From assembly GCF_036240795.1 (NCBI RefSeq), contig NZ_CP108454.1, positions 2,046,001 to 2,110,000 on the forward strand: a stretch of 64,000 bases of DNA. Reading direction: 5' to 3'. The stretch comes from Streptomyces sp. NBC_01268. Lineage in GTDB: Bacteria; Actinomycetota; Actinomycetes; Streptomycetales; Streptomycetaceae. Of the stretch, positions 17,013 through 24,859 are shown in pieces. The notes below the pieces were generated by a model, which saw only the letters and a list, made by a program, of their open reading frames with translations, had not been told where the DNA came from and did not search any database. Made by a program: the position numbers and the translations under genes. The stretch's first letter is position 1, and each line of letters begins with the position of its first letter.

Positions 17013-17825
17013 ATGACCCCCGCTCCCCGCACCGTCCTGCTCACCGGCGCCGCCGGCGGCGTCGGCACCCTGATGCGGAAGCTGCTCCCCCGGTACGGCT
17101 ACGCGCTGCGCCCGCTCGACGTCCGGCCCGTCCCGGGCGCGCCGGACGCGGTCGTCGCCGACCTCGCCGACCGGGCCGCGCTGCGCGAGGCCGTGCGCGG
17201 GGTGGACGCCGTCATCCACCTCGCCGGGATCTCCCTGGAGGCCGATTTCGACGCGATCACGGCCGCCAACATCACCGGGCTCCAGCACCTGTACGAGGCC
17301 GTGCGCGAGGAGGGCGTGCCCCGGGTCGTCTTCGCCTCCAGCAACCACGCGGTCGGCTTCACCCACCGCCCGCGCCGCGACGAACCCCCCGTCCCGGTCT
17401 CCACACCGCACCGGCCCGACACCTTCTACGGGCTCTCCAAGGCGTTCGGCGAGGACCTGGCCCAGTACTACTGGGACAAGTACGGGGTGGAGACCGTCTC
17501 GGTGCGGATCGGCTCCTGCCTCCCCGAGCCGAGCTCGGTGCGGATGCTCTCGACCTGGCTGAGCCCCGCCGACTGCGCCCGGCTGTTCCACGCGGCGCTC
17601 ACCGCGCCGGAGGTCGGACACACGGTGACGTACGGCTCCTCCGCCAACACCCGGGAGTGGTGGGACCTCTCGTCGGCCCGGGCGCTCGGCTACGAGCCGA
17701 AGGACGACTCCGAGGTGTACGCGGAGCGGCTCATCACCGAGCACGGGCTCCCGGCGCCGGGCAGCGCCGACGACGTGTACCTGGGCGGGATCTTCTGCGA
17801 GGACCCGCCGCGCTGGAAGCACTGA
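17013..17825 (+). CDS. udh: uronate dehydrogenase (NAD-dependent)
   Basis: A 270-residue extended-SDR enzyme. It has the Rossmann motif GAAGGVG near the N-terminus, the SSN segment in VVFASSNHAVGF, and the catalytic Y-x3-K in FYGLSKAFGED. The stretches RIGSCLPEPSSVRMLSTW and GSSANTREWWD closely match what I recall of Agrobacterium and Pseudomonas Udh. It oxidises D-galacturonate or D-glucuronate to the aldarolactone. Divergent from kdgD, so the pair probably forms an aldarate/uronate catabolic unit. A galactarate/glucarate dehydratase is not visible in the window. Confidence 0.87.
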   Translation: MTPAPRTVLLTGAAGGVGTLMRKLLPRYGYALRPLDVRPVPGAPDAVVADLADRAALREAVRGVDAVIHLAGISLEADFDAITAANITGLQHLYEAVREEGVPRVVFASSNHAVGFTHRPRRDEPPVPVSTPHRPDTFYGLSKAFGEDLAQYYWDKYGVETVSVRIGSCLPEPSSVRMLSTWLSPADCARLFHAALTAPEVGHTVTYGSSANTREWWDLSSARALGYEPKDDSEVYAERLITEHGLPAPGSADDVYLGGIFCEDPPRWKH

Positions 17826-18081
17826 GGGCGCGCCGTCACCCACCGGGACGCGCCCGGGCGCGCCGGGAAAGGGGAACGGGCCCGGCCGGACAATGCGGGG
17901 GAGCCGGCCAGGCCCGGGTCGACGCGCGCGGCTGGCGCACGCGGACATTCCGACAATATGACCCGCCCAAGATCATCGCGAGCCGCGGAACGCGGCGACC
18001 GTCCGGAAAGCGCGATCGGTTCTCGCCCTCCGCGGACGGCGCGCCCGAGCGCGGTCCCGCCGGTCCGCCCCAGCGGCCCGC
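17826..18081. other. 256-bp convergent intergenic region
   Basis: It separates uronate dehydrogenase and the AraC gene, which converge. It is GC-rich with short self-complementary tracts such as CGCGCCCGGGCGCG at about 17851-17864, which may terminate transcription. I see no gene or recognisable regulatory motif. Confidence 0.4.
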
Positions 18082-19047
18082 TCAGCGCCGCAAGGTCGCC
18101 GAGGGCGACTCGCCGAACCGCTCCCGGTACCTCGCCGCGAACCGGCCCGGATGGGCGAAGCCCCAACGCCAGGCCACCTCGGTCACGCTCAGCCCGTCCG
18201 GCGCACCCGCCCGCAGCTCCTCGTGGACCCGCTCCAGGCGCACCTCGCGCACGTACGCCATCGGGGACATCCCCACGTACTCGCGGAACGACTCCTGGAG
18301 CCGGCGCACGCTCACCCGGGCGAGGGCGGCCAGTTCGGTGCTGGTGAAGGGGTGCTCGGGGCGGGCCCGCACCGCGTCCATCGCCCGTTTCACCGGCCCG
18401 GGCCGCGCGGGCCCGCCCGGGTGGGCCAGCTCCTCCCGCCAGGGGTGCTCGGCGGCCAGCAGCAGCCCGTTGAGCAGGGCCTCCTGGAGCGGTCTGGAGA
18501 CCAGCTCGTGGGTGGCGAGGCCGTCGCCGGCAAGGGCTCCGGCCGCCACCTGCCGGGCGAAGGTCACCCAGCTGAGGCCGGGACCGCTCGTGATGTCGAG
18601 CCCCGCCCCGAAGGCGAGCCGGCCGCCCGGCGGACGCCCGATCAGCTGCTCCAGGCGCTCGTGCAGCGCCGTCGCGTCGATCTTGACCGAAAGGGCGCGG
18701 CAGTCCCCGCTCCACCGGTCGAGGACGGTGTCGCCCGCCGGGTCGAGCAGCACCGCCTCCCGGCTCGTGGCCACCAGCGGGCGCACGCCGCCGCCCTGGC
18801 GCAGCTCCATGGTCCCGCTCATCGGGGCGTTGAGATGGAACGCGCCCAGCTCGCCGAAGCGCATGCGCACGTCGGCGCCGCAGCTCAGGTCCCCGATCAT
18901 CAGCGGCCCGAGCCCGACGGTGTCGAACCGCGCGGCGAAGGGACGTTCCTGCGCCTCGATCACATCCATGAAGTTGGCGTAATAGCGCGCGCCGATCTCG
19001 ACCCGCGCCTCGTCCACGTCCCGCGTCCGGAAAGAGCTCCCACCCAC
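18082..19047 (-). CDS. AraC-family regulator with AraC-binding-like sensor domain
   Basis: A 321-residue protein. The N-terminal about 200 residues resemble the AraC_binding_2 domain (AFHLNAPMSGTMELRQGG, AVLLDPAGDTVLDRWSGD) and the C-terminal about 100 the AraC double HTH (VSVRRLQESFREYVGMSP, FAHPGRFAARYRERFGESP). The GTG at 19047 is used; TATTCT lies 8 nt upstream on the same strand with no Shine-Dalgarno, suggesting a leaderless mRNA. Only 19 bp separate it from the divergent small gene. Confidence 0.88.
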   Translation of the reverse strand: MGGSSFRTRDVDEARVEIGARYYANFMDVIEAQERPFAARFDTVGLGPLMIGDLSCGADVRMRFGELGAFHLNAPMSGTMELRQGGGVRPLVATSREAVLLDPAGDTVLDRWSGDCRALSVKIDATALHERLEQLIGRPPGGRLAFGAGLDITSGPGLSWVTFARQVAAGALAGDGLATHELVSRPLQEALLNGLLLAAEHPWREELAHPGGPARPGPVKRAMDAVRARPEHPFTSTELAALARVSVRRLQESFREYVGMSPMAYVREVRLERVHEELRAGAPDGLSVTEVAWRWGFAHPGRFAARYRERFGESPSATLRR

Positions 19048-19055
19048 AGGTCGTA

Positions 19056-19064
19056 AGAATATTC
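19056..19064. promoter_or_regulatory. shared AT-rich core between divergent genes, GAATATTC palindrome
   Basis: GAATATTC (19057-19064) sits in the 19-bp gap between the divergent AraC and small gene. AGAATA (19056-19061) read on the minus strand is TATTCT, a plausible -10 for the AraC gene. Confidence 0.4.
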
Positions 19065-19066
19065 AT

Positions 19067-19342
19067 ATGACGGATGTGGCCGGGAACGGCAGGATGCCCG
19101 GCATGCCAGCACCCCAGGGATTCGTCTACGCGCGCCGTGCCGACGGCACGGTCGTCATCACCCACCGCGGCCGCGCCGCGGGCACCCTCCGCGGCGGCCG
19201 CGCGGACAAGTTCCTGGCGGAGGTCGAGGCCGGCGACCCGCAGCTGGTGATGGCCCGCTGGACGGGCTCGTACCGCTTCGGGAACGAGCGCACCGCCCGC
19301 CAGCACCCGCGTCACCAGGGTGGCCGAACCGGACGAAGGTAA
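19067..19342 (+). CDS. small conserved Streptomyces protein, unknown function
   Basis: A 91-residue basic protein ending in an Arg/His-rich tail (GNERTARQHPRHQGGRTGRR). The core GFVYARRADGTVVITHRGRA is one I recall as a widespread, uncharacterised Streptomyces family. Internal ATGs at 19094 and 19103, giving MPGMPAPQGF or MPAPQGF, may be the true start because family members begin about there. It directly precedes the TerD gene on the same strand. Confidence 0.72.
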   Translation: MTDVAGNGRMPGMPAPQGFVYARRADGTVVITHRGRAAGTLRGGRADKFLAEVEAGDPQLVMARWTGSYRFGNERTARQHPRHQGGRTGRR

Positions 19343-19378
19343 GGGAACGGCAAAAGCGTCTCGTTCGTTACCCCCGGC

Positions 19379-20584
19379 ATGACCGCAATGACCCCCGGCT
19401 CGAACATCCCTCTCACCGCCGCGCGCGTGGCGGTGGACGTCGCCGCGCCCGTGCGGCTCGACGTGTCGGGCCTGCTGCTCGGCGCCGACGGCAAGGTGCG
19501 CTCCGACGACGACTTCATCTTCTACAACCAGCCCGCCGGGCCCGGTGTCAGCTACCGCTCCGGCGGCGGCAGCGCCCCGGACGCGATCGTGGTGGACACC
19601 GGCGCCGTCCCGGCCGGGGTCGAGAAGATCGTCGTCACCGCGAGCCCCGACGCCGCCGGCCAGACCTTCCAGGGCATCGAGCCCACGGCGACCGTGCGCA
19701 ACGCCGACGACGGCAGCGTCCTCGCCACCTTCACCCCGCCGCGGCTGGGCGCGGAGACGGCCCTCGTGGTCATGGAGATCTACCTGCGCAACGGCGCCTG
19801 GAAGGCCCGCGCGGTGGGCCAGGGGTACGCGAACGGGCTCGCCGGGATCGCGACCGACTTCGGCGTCAGCGTCGACGAGGAGCCGACGCCCGCCGCGGCG
19901 CCCGCCCCCGCCCCGGTGCCGGCCGCCGCCCCCGTCGCCGCGCCCCCGGTTCCGGCCGCGCCGCCCGCCGCCCCCGCCGCCCCCGCCGCGCCGGCCCCCG
20001 GCGCGGGGAAGATCAACCTGGACAAGGGCCGGGTCAGCCTCCAGAAGAACCAGACGGTCTCCCTGGTCAAGGGCGGCCGGCCGCTGCTCTCCCAGGTCAA
20101 GATGGGCCTCGGCTGGGAGCCCGCCTTCCGCGGCAAGGACATCGACCTCGACGCCTCCGTCATCGCGTACGGCCCCCAGCGCAACCACCTGGACAGCTGC
20201 TACTTCGGCAAGCTGTCCATCCTCAACGGCGCCGTCAAGCACTCCGGCGACAACCTGACCGGCGAGGGCGCGGGCGACGACGAGGTCATCGTGGTCGACC
20301 TGGGCCGGCTGCCCGCCGACACCACCGGCCTGGTCTTCACGGTCAACTCCTTCTCCGGCCAGAAGTTCACCGAGGTCGCCAAGGCGTACTGCCGGCTCAT
20401 CGACGCCGCCACCGGCGAGGAGCTGGTCCGCTTCGACCTGACCACGGCCGAGCCGCAGACCGGCGTGATGATGGCCAAGCTGATCAAGCAGTTCACCGGC
20501 GAGTGGGAGATGACCGCGATGGGCGAGTTCGTGAAGTCGCGGACCGTCCGGGGCATGGTGAAGCCCGCGGCCCAGGCGCTCTGA
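19379..20584 (+). CDS. TerD-family protein with two TerD-like domains joined by a Pro/Ala linker
   Basis: A 401-residue protein. The N-terminal domain (about residues 5-165) has the TerD hallmark SDDDFIFYNQPAGPG and acidic metal-binding loops. A Pro/Ala linker (about 166-212, consisting of PAAAPAP-like repeats) leads to a second TerD-like domain (about 215-395, VSLVKGGRPLLSQVKMGLGW). TerD proteins bind calcium and belong to stress or tellurite-resistance systems of uncertain mechanism. No other ter gene is adjacent. The start at 19379 is uncertain by three codons (second ATG at 19388). Confidence 0.9.
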   Translation: MTAMTPGSNIPLTAARVAVDVAAPVRLDVSGLLLGADGKVRSDDDFIFYNQPAGPGVSYRSGGGSAPDAIVVDTGAVPAGVEKIVVTASPDAAGQTFQGIEPTATVRNADDGSVLATFTPPRLGAETALVVMEIYLRNGAWKARAVGQGYANGLAGIATDFGVSVDEEPTPAAAPAPAPVPAAAPVAAPPVPAAPPAAPAAPAAPAPGAGKINLDKGRVSLQKNQTVSLVKGGRPLLSQVKMGLGWEPAFRGKDIDLDASVIAYGPQRNHLDSCYFGKLSILNGAVKHSGDNLTGEGAGDDEVIVVDLGRLPADTTGLVFTVNSFSGQKFTEVAKAYCRLIDAATGEELVRFDLTTAEPQTGVMMAKLIKQFTGEWEMTAMGEFVKSRTVRGMVKPAAQAL

Positions 20585-20593
20585 GCCGCGGGT

Positions 20594-20626
20594 CCGGAGC
20601 GGTGCGGGATCCCCGTACCGCTCCGG
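20594..20626. terminator. bidirectional hairpin between terD-like gene and acdS
   Basis: CCGGAGCGGT (20594-20603) pairs with ACCGCTCCGG (20617-20626), with a further CGGG/CCCG inner pairing. It lies between two convergent genes. Confidence 0.65.
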
Positions 20627-20634
20627 GGTTACGG

Positions 20635-21654
20635 CTAGAACAGCGCGCTGTACGCGTTGAGGGCCGGCTGGCCGCCCAGGTGGACGTAGAGCACGGTCGA
20701 GTCCGGGGCGATCTCGCCCCGGTCCACCAGGTCGATCATTCCGGCCATCGACTTCCCCTCGTAGACGGGGTCGGTGACCATGCCCTCGGTGCGGGCGGCC
20801 AGCCGCATCGCGTCGAGGGTGGCCTCGTCCGGGACGCCGTACACGCCCGCGTGGTAGCGGGCGTCCAGCTCGACGTCGGCGGCCGTCAGCGGGCGCTCGA
20901 CACCGATCAGAGCGGCCGTGTCCCGGGCGATCCGGGTGATCTGCTCATGGGTGGGCACCGGCTTCGCGGAGGCGTCGACGCCCAGCACCCGGCGGGGCCG
21001 CCCGCCCTCCTCGGCGAGCGCGGCGAAGCCCGCGACCATGCCGGCCTGGGTCGAGCCGGTCACCGAGCAGACCACCACGGTGTCGAAGAAGACGCCCAGC
21101 TCACGCTCCTGCTCGGCCACCTCGTACGCCCAGCGGGCGAAACCCAGCCCGCCGAGCCGGTGGTCGGACGCGCCCGCCGGGATGGCGTACGGCTTGCCGC
21201 CGGACTCCTCGACCTCGCGCAGTGCCCGCTCCCAGCTCTCCTTGAAGCCGATGCCGAACTCGGCCCGCACCAGCCGCACGTCGGCGCCCGCGAGCCGGCT
21301 GACGAGGATGTTGCCGACCTTGTCGTAGACGGAGTCGGGCCACTCGACCCAGCTCTCCTGCACCAGCACGCAGCGCAGCCCGGCGTGCGCGGCGACGGCC
21401 GCGACCTGGCGGGTGTGGTTGGACTGCACCCCGCCGATGGAGACCAGGGTGTCGCAGCCCTGGGCGAGGGCGTCGGCGACCAGGTACTCCAGTTTGCGGG
21501 TCTTGTTCCCGCCGTACGCGATACCGGAGTTGCAGTCCTCGCGCTTGGCCCACAGGGTGGCGCCGCCGAGGTGGCCGGTGAGCCGCTGGAGGGGGTGCAC
21601 GGGCGAGGGCCCGAAGAGCAGCGGATAGCGCTCGAAGTCGTCGATCGTCGGCAT
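20635..21654 (-). CDS. acdS: 1-aminocyclopropane-1-carboxylate deaminase
   Basis: A 339-residue fold-type II PLP enzyme. The PLP Lys is in [18 protein letters not shown], the catalytic Ser in [12 protein letters not shown], and the paired Tyr-Glu in [11 protein letters not shown], the combination that separates ACC deaminase from D-cysteine desulfhydrase. It splits ACC, the plant ethylene precursor, into 2-oxobutyrate and ammonia. The start at 21654 ([18 protein letters not shown]) matches the family beginning. It lies 138 bp downstream of a GntR/FCD regulator on the same strand, probably one operon. Confidence 0.93.
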   Translation of the reverse strand: MPTIDDFERYPLLFGPSPVHPLQRLTGHLGGATLWAKREDCNSGIAYGGNKTRKLEYLVADALAQGCDTLVSIGGVQSNHTRQVAAVAAHAGLRCVLVQESWVEWPDSVYDKVGNILVSRLAGADVRLVRAEFGIGFKESWERALREVEESGGKPYAIPAGASDHRLGGLGFARWAYEVAEQERELGVFFDTVVVCSVTGSTQAGMVAGFAALAEEGGRPRRVLGVDASAKPVPTHEQITRIARDTAALIGVERPLTAADVELDARYHAGVYGVPDEATLDAMRLAARTEGMVTDPVYEGKSMAGMIDLVDRGEIAPDSTVLYVHLGGQPALNAYSALF

Positions 21655-21792
21655 ACGGACTCCCTGGGGTGGTCGCGGTCGAGGTCCTGGACGCCTCGCG
21701 CGGGCCGGCGGCGGGACCGGCGGATCGGAGCCGGGCCGGCCGAACCCGGTACGGGAACGGCCGGACCGGCTCCCGGGCATGTCCGACACGCC

Positions 21793-22461
21793 CTAGAACC
21801 GGTCCGGTGGATCCGTCGCCTCGTCGGCGAGCTCCTCCAGGGCCCGCCATATCTCCGAAGTCACCCGCACCGCCTCCTCCGTGTCGCCCGCCTCGCACGC
21901 GTCGATCAGGCGCGCGTGGAGCTCGGCGGAGCCGCAGGTGCCCGCGTCGCCGAAGAGGCGGCGCTCGACCCGGCGGATCAGGGGCGTGTAGCGGGCGATC
22001 GTGGCGGCCACCGCGTGGTTGCCGCTCGCGCCGACGAGGACGTCGTGGAGCTCGTCGTCGGCGCGCAGGGCGGCCTCCACGTCGGCGCAGCGCACGGCCG
22101 AGGCGAACCGCCCGTTGGCCTCGCGCATCGCCCGGATGCCCTCGGGGCCGAGCAGCGGTACGGCGGTGCGGGCGGCGAGTTCGTGCATCACCCGCACCAC
22201 GGAGGCGGCGTCCCGCACCACCCGGCTGACCAGCCGGGTGACCCGGGTGTAGCTCTGCGGCTTGGTCTCGACGAGACCCTCGTCGCCGAGCCGGGCCAGG
22301 GCCTCGCGCACCGGAGCGCGCGAGAGGCCGAGGCGCTCGGCCAGGTCGGCGTCCTTGACCACGGAACCGGGCGCGAGCTCGCCGCGCACGATGGCCTCGC
22401 GCAGCGCGTCGTACGCGCGGTCGCGCAGCAGGGTCCGGCCCACCGGCCGTAAGGCGTCCAT
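21793..22461 (-). CDS. GntR-family regulator, FadR/FCD subfamily
   Basis: A 222-residue protein. The N-terminal winged HTH (residues about 10-80) contains GLSRAPVREALARLGDEGLV, and an all-helical FCD ligand domain with the metal-ligand pattern (DDELHDVLV, HARLIDACEAGD) follows. An inverted repeat covers its own promoter, so it is probably autoregulated and controls acdS downstream. This differs from proteobacterial acdS, which is usually controlled by an Lrp-type AcdR. The effector is unknown. Confidence 0.88.
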   Translation of the reverse strand: MDALRPVGRTLLRDRAYDALREAIVRGELAPGSVVKDADLAERLGLSRAPVREALARLGDEGLVETKPQSYTRVTRLVSRVVRDAASVVRVMHELAARTAVPLLGPEGIRAMREANGRFASAVRCADVEAALRADDELHDVLVGASGNHAVAATIARYTPLIRRVERRLFGDAGTCGSAELHARLIDACEAGDTEEAVRVTSEIWRALEELADEATDPPDRF

Positions 22462-22464
22462 GGA

Positions 22465-22483
22465 CTGACATGTTAGGTGTCAG
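22465..22483. promoter_or_regulatory. operator CTGACA-N7-TGTCAG over the GntR gene promoter
   Basis: The arms are perfect (22465-22470 and 22478-22483). TAACAT on the minus strand (22470-22475) is a plausible -10 lying 8 nt before the ATG at 22461. There is no room for a Shine-Dalgarno, so the mRNA is probably leaderless and directly repressed. Confidence 0.55.
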
Positions 22484-22510
22484 CCCGTGGACGGCACCAG
22501 GGGCGGGAGG

Positions 22511-23956
22511 TCAGCGGCGCGGCTGGCGGCGCCACGGGCCGGTGATCGCGAGCATGATGCCCGGGTCCTGGATGTTGGCGAACAGGGTGTCTCCGTCGGG
22601 CGAGAAGACCACGCCGGTGAACTCGCTGTCGTTCAGGTCGTTGCGGGCGATCGGGTAGGTCCGGCCGCTCTCGGTCGCGCCGAAGAGGTGCTGGACGCCC
22701 TCGCCGTCCTCGGCGATGACGAGCCCGCCGTACGGGGAGACGGTGATGTTGTCCGGGCCGTCGTAGGCGCCGTCCTGGTCGGGGGTCGTGTTGACGCCGA
22801 GCAGCACCTGGAGGGTGAGGGTGCGGCGCTTGGGGTCGTAGAACCAGACCTGGCCGTCGTGCGCGGCGCCGGGGCTCTCGTCACGGGCGAACGAGGAGAC
22901 GACGTAGGTGCCGCCGTCGGCCCACCACATGCCCTCCAGCTTGCGGGCGCGGGTGACCTCGCCGGGACCGAACTGCTTGCGGACGGGGGTCTTGCGGGCG
23001 TCGCGGTCGGGCACGTCGACCCAGTCCACGCCGTAGACGGTGCCGATCCTCGTGGCGCGGGAGAGGTCGTCGACGAAACGGCCGGCCGAGTCGAAGCACT
23101 TGAAGGCCTGCAGGACACCGGCGTCGTCGGCGAGGGTGTCGAGCCGGCCCCGGCCGTGCTCGAAGCCCTTCGGCGGGACCCAGCGGAAGAACAGGCCGTT
23201 GGGGCCGGAGGCGTCCTCGGTGAGGTAGGCGTGGCCGCGCTTGGGGTCGATGACGACGGCCTCGTGGGCGTAGCGGCCGAAGGCCTTCACCGGCTTAGGG
23301 TCGCGGTTGGCGCGCTGGTCGTGCGGGTCGACCTCGAAGACGTAGCCGTGGTCCTTGGTCATGCCGTTCTTGCCGGCCAGGTCCTCGGTCTCCTCGCAGG
23401 TGAGCCAGGTGCCCCAAGGGGTGCGGCCACCGGCGCAGTTGGTGGAGGTGCCGGCGATGCCGACCCACTCGGCGACGGTGCCGTCGCGGTGCACCTCGAC
23501 GACCGTGCAGCCGCCGGCGGCCGCCGGGTCGTAGACCAGGCCCTCGGTGAGCGGGACGGGGTGCGCCCAGCCGGCGCGGGGGCCCTTGAGCTCGTGGTTG
23601 TTGACCAGGTACGTGGTGCCGCGGCGCCCGGCGAAGGTGGCGGTGCCGTCGTGGTTGGAGGGCGTGAACTCGCCGGACTCCAGGCGGGTGACGCCGCTGT
23701 GGGTGATGACGCGGTACGTGAAGCCCTCGGGCAGCGCGAGGACGCCCTCCGGGTCCGGGACGAGCTCGCCGTAGCCGAGCCGGTGCCCGTGCCCGTGGCC
23801 GTGGCCCTCGCCGTGGCCCTCGCCCGCGAACTCCTGCGGGTCGTCGGCGGCGAGCGCCTCGGGCGCGGTGGCGAGCGTGCCGACCGCGCCGGTGAGCGCG
23901 ATGCCGGCGCCGGTCGCGGCGGACTTCTTGGCGAATTCTCTGCGGTTGAGAGACAT
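22511..23956 (-). CDS. PhoX/DUF839-family phosphatase, Tat-exported
   Basis: A 481-residue secreted protein. The N-terminus MSLNRREFAKKSAATGAG is a twin-arginine signal with a hydrophobic stretch ending near ALAA (about residue 40). The mature part shows PhoX-like beta-propeller segments (TSTNCAGGRTPWGTWLTCEE, HEAVVIDPKRGHAYLTED). PhoX enzymes are calcium/iron-dependent phosphomonoesterases that release phosphate outside the cell. The start at 23956 has GGAGAAG upstream. Two contiguous PHO-box-like repeats upstream suggest PhoP control. Confidence 0.87.
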   Translation of the reverse strand: MSLNRREFAKKSAATGAGIALTGAVGTLATAPEALAADDPQEFAGEGHGEGHGHGHGHRLGYGELVPDPEGVLALPEGFTYRVITHSGVTRLESGEFTPSNHDGTATFAGRRGTTYLVNNHELKGPRAGWAHPVPLTEGLVYDPAAAGGCTVVEVHRDGTVAEWVGIAGTSTNCAGGRTPWGTWLTCEETEDLAGKNGMTKDHGYVFEVDPHDQRANRDPKPVKAFGRYAHEAVVIDPKRGHAYLTEDASGPNGLFFRWVPPKGFEHGRGRLDTLADDAGVLQAFKCFDSAGRFVDDLSRATRIGTVYGVDWVDVPDRDARKTPVRKQFGPGEVTRARKLEGMWWADGGTYVVSSFARDESPGAAHDGQVWFYDPKRRTLTLQVLLGVNTTPDQDGAYDGPDNITVSPYGGLVIAEDGEGVQHLFGATESGRTYPIARNDLNDSEFTGVVFSPDGDTLFANIQDPGIMLAITGPWRRQPRR

Positions 23957-24006
23957 GACGGTTCTTCTCCCTGTGGTCACCCGGTGTCGCGGCACACGGT
24001 CGCGCC

Positions 24007-24028
24007 CCCGTATAAACGGCGGTTGAAC
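24007..24028 (-). promoter_or_regulatory. PHO-box-like pair of 11-nt direct repeats upstream of phoX-like gene
   Basis: On the minus strand GTTCAACCGCC (24018-24028) and GTTTATACGGG (24007-24017) are contiguous, each matching 9 of 11 positions of the Streptomyces PhoP repeat unit as I recall it (G-G/T-T-C-A-Y-Y-Y-R-S-G). Confidence 0.5.
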
Positions 24029-24044
24029 AGAAAGGCGATCTCTC

Positions 24045-24812
24045 ATGAACCTGCCACACAGCGGCCGGCGCGTTCTGGTCAGCGGTGCCTCGCGCGGTCT
24101 CGGCCGGGCGGTGGCGCACGCGTTCGCGGCCAACGGCGACCGGGTGGCCGTGCACTACGGCTCGCGCGCCGAGGAGGCCCGCGCGACCCTCGCGTCCCTG
24201 GACGGCACCGGCCACGCGCTGGTCTGCGGCGACCTGGCCGACCCGGCGGACGCCGCCCGGGTCGCGGACGAGGCCGCCGACGCGCTCGGCGGCATCGACG
24301 TCCTGGTGAACAACGCGGCCGTGAACCTGCCGCACCCGCCCGTCACCACCCCGTACGAGGAATGGGTCGAGCTCTGGCAGCGGCACGTCTCCGTGAACCT
24401 GCTCGGTACGGCGTATCTCAGCCATCTCGCGGCCCGGCGGATGATCGAGGCCGGAACGGGCGGCCGCGTCGTCAACATCGGCTCGCGCGGCGCCTTCAAG
24501 GGCGAACCGGACCACCCGGCGTACGGCGCGACGAAGGCGGCCGTGCACGCGCTGGGCCAGTCGCTCGCCGTGGCCCTCGCCCCGTACGGGATCGGGGTGG
24601 CCTCGGTCGCCCCGGGGTTCTTCGCGACCGAGCGGGTGGCGCCCCGGCTGGCGGGGCCCGAGGGCGAGGCCATCCTCGCCCAGAGCCCGTTCGGCCGGGT
24701 CGGCACCGCGGAGGAGATCGCCGCGGCCGTCCGCTGGCTCGCCTCTCCCGAGGCCCAGTGGGCCTCGGGGACGGTGCTCGACCTGAACGGGGCCTCGTAC
24801 CTGCGGACCTGA
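24045..24812 (+). CDS. SDR-family oxidoreductase
   Basis: A 255-residue classical short-chain dehydrogenase. Cofactor motif GASRGLGRA near residue 14, NNAA at about 87-90, and the catalytic Ser/Tyr/Lys in NIGSRGAFKGEPDHPAYGATK. It is similar to 3-oxoacyl-ACP reductase-type enzymes, and the true substrate is unknown. Divergent from the phoX-like gene with an 88-bp gap. Confidence 0.88.
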   Translation: MNLPHSGRRVLVSGASRGLGRAVAHAFAANGDRVAVHYGSRAEEARATLASLDGTGHALVCGDLADPADAARVADEAADALGGIDVLVNNAAVNLPHPPVTTPYEEWVELWQRHVSVNLLGTAYLSHLAARRMIEAGTGGRVVNIGSRGAFKGEPDHPAYGATKAAVHALGQSLAVALAPYGIGVASVAPGFFATERVAPRLAGPEGEAILAQSPFGRVGTAEEIAAAVRWLASPEAQWASGTVLDLNGASYLRT

Positions 24813-24859
24813 GGGACGGGGTGCCCGGAAGGCGACCGGGGCCCCTCAGGGAGCCGCCC

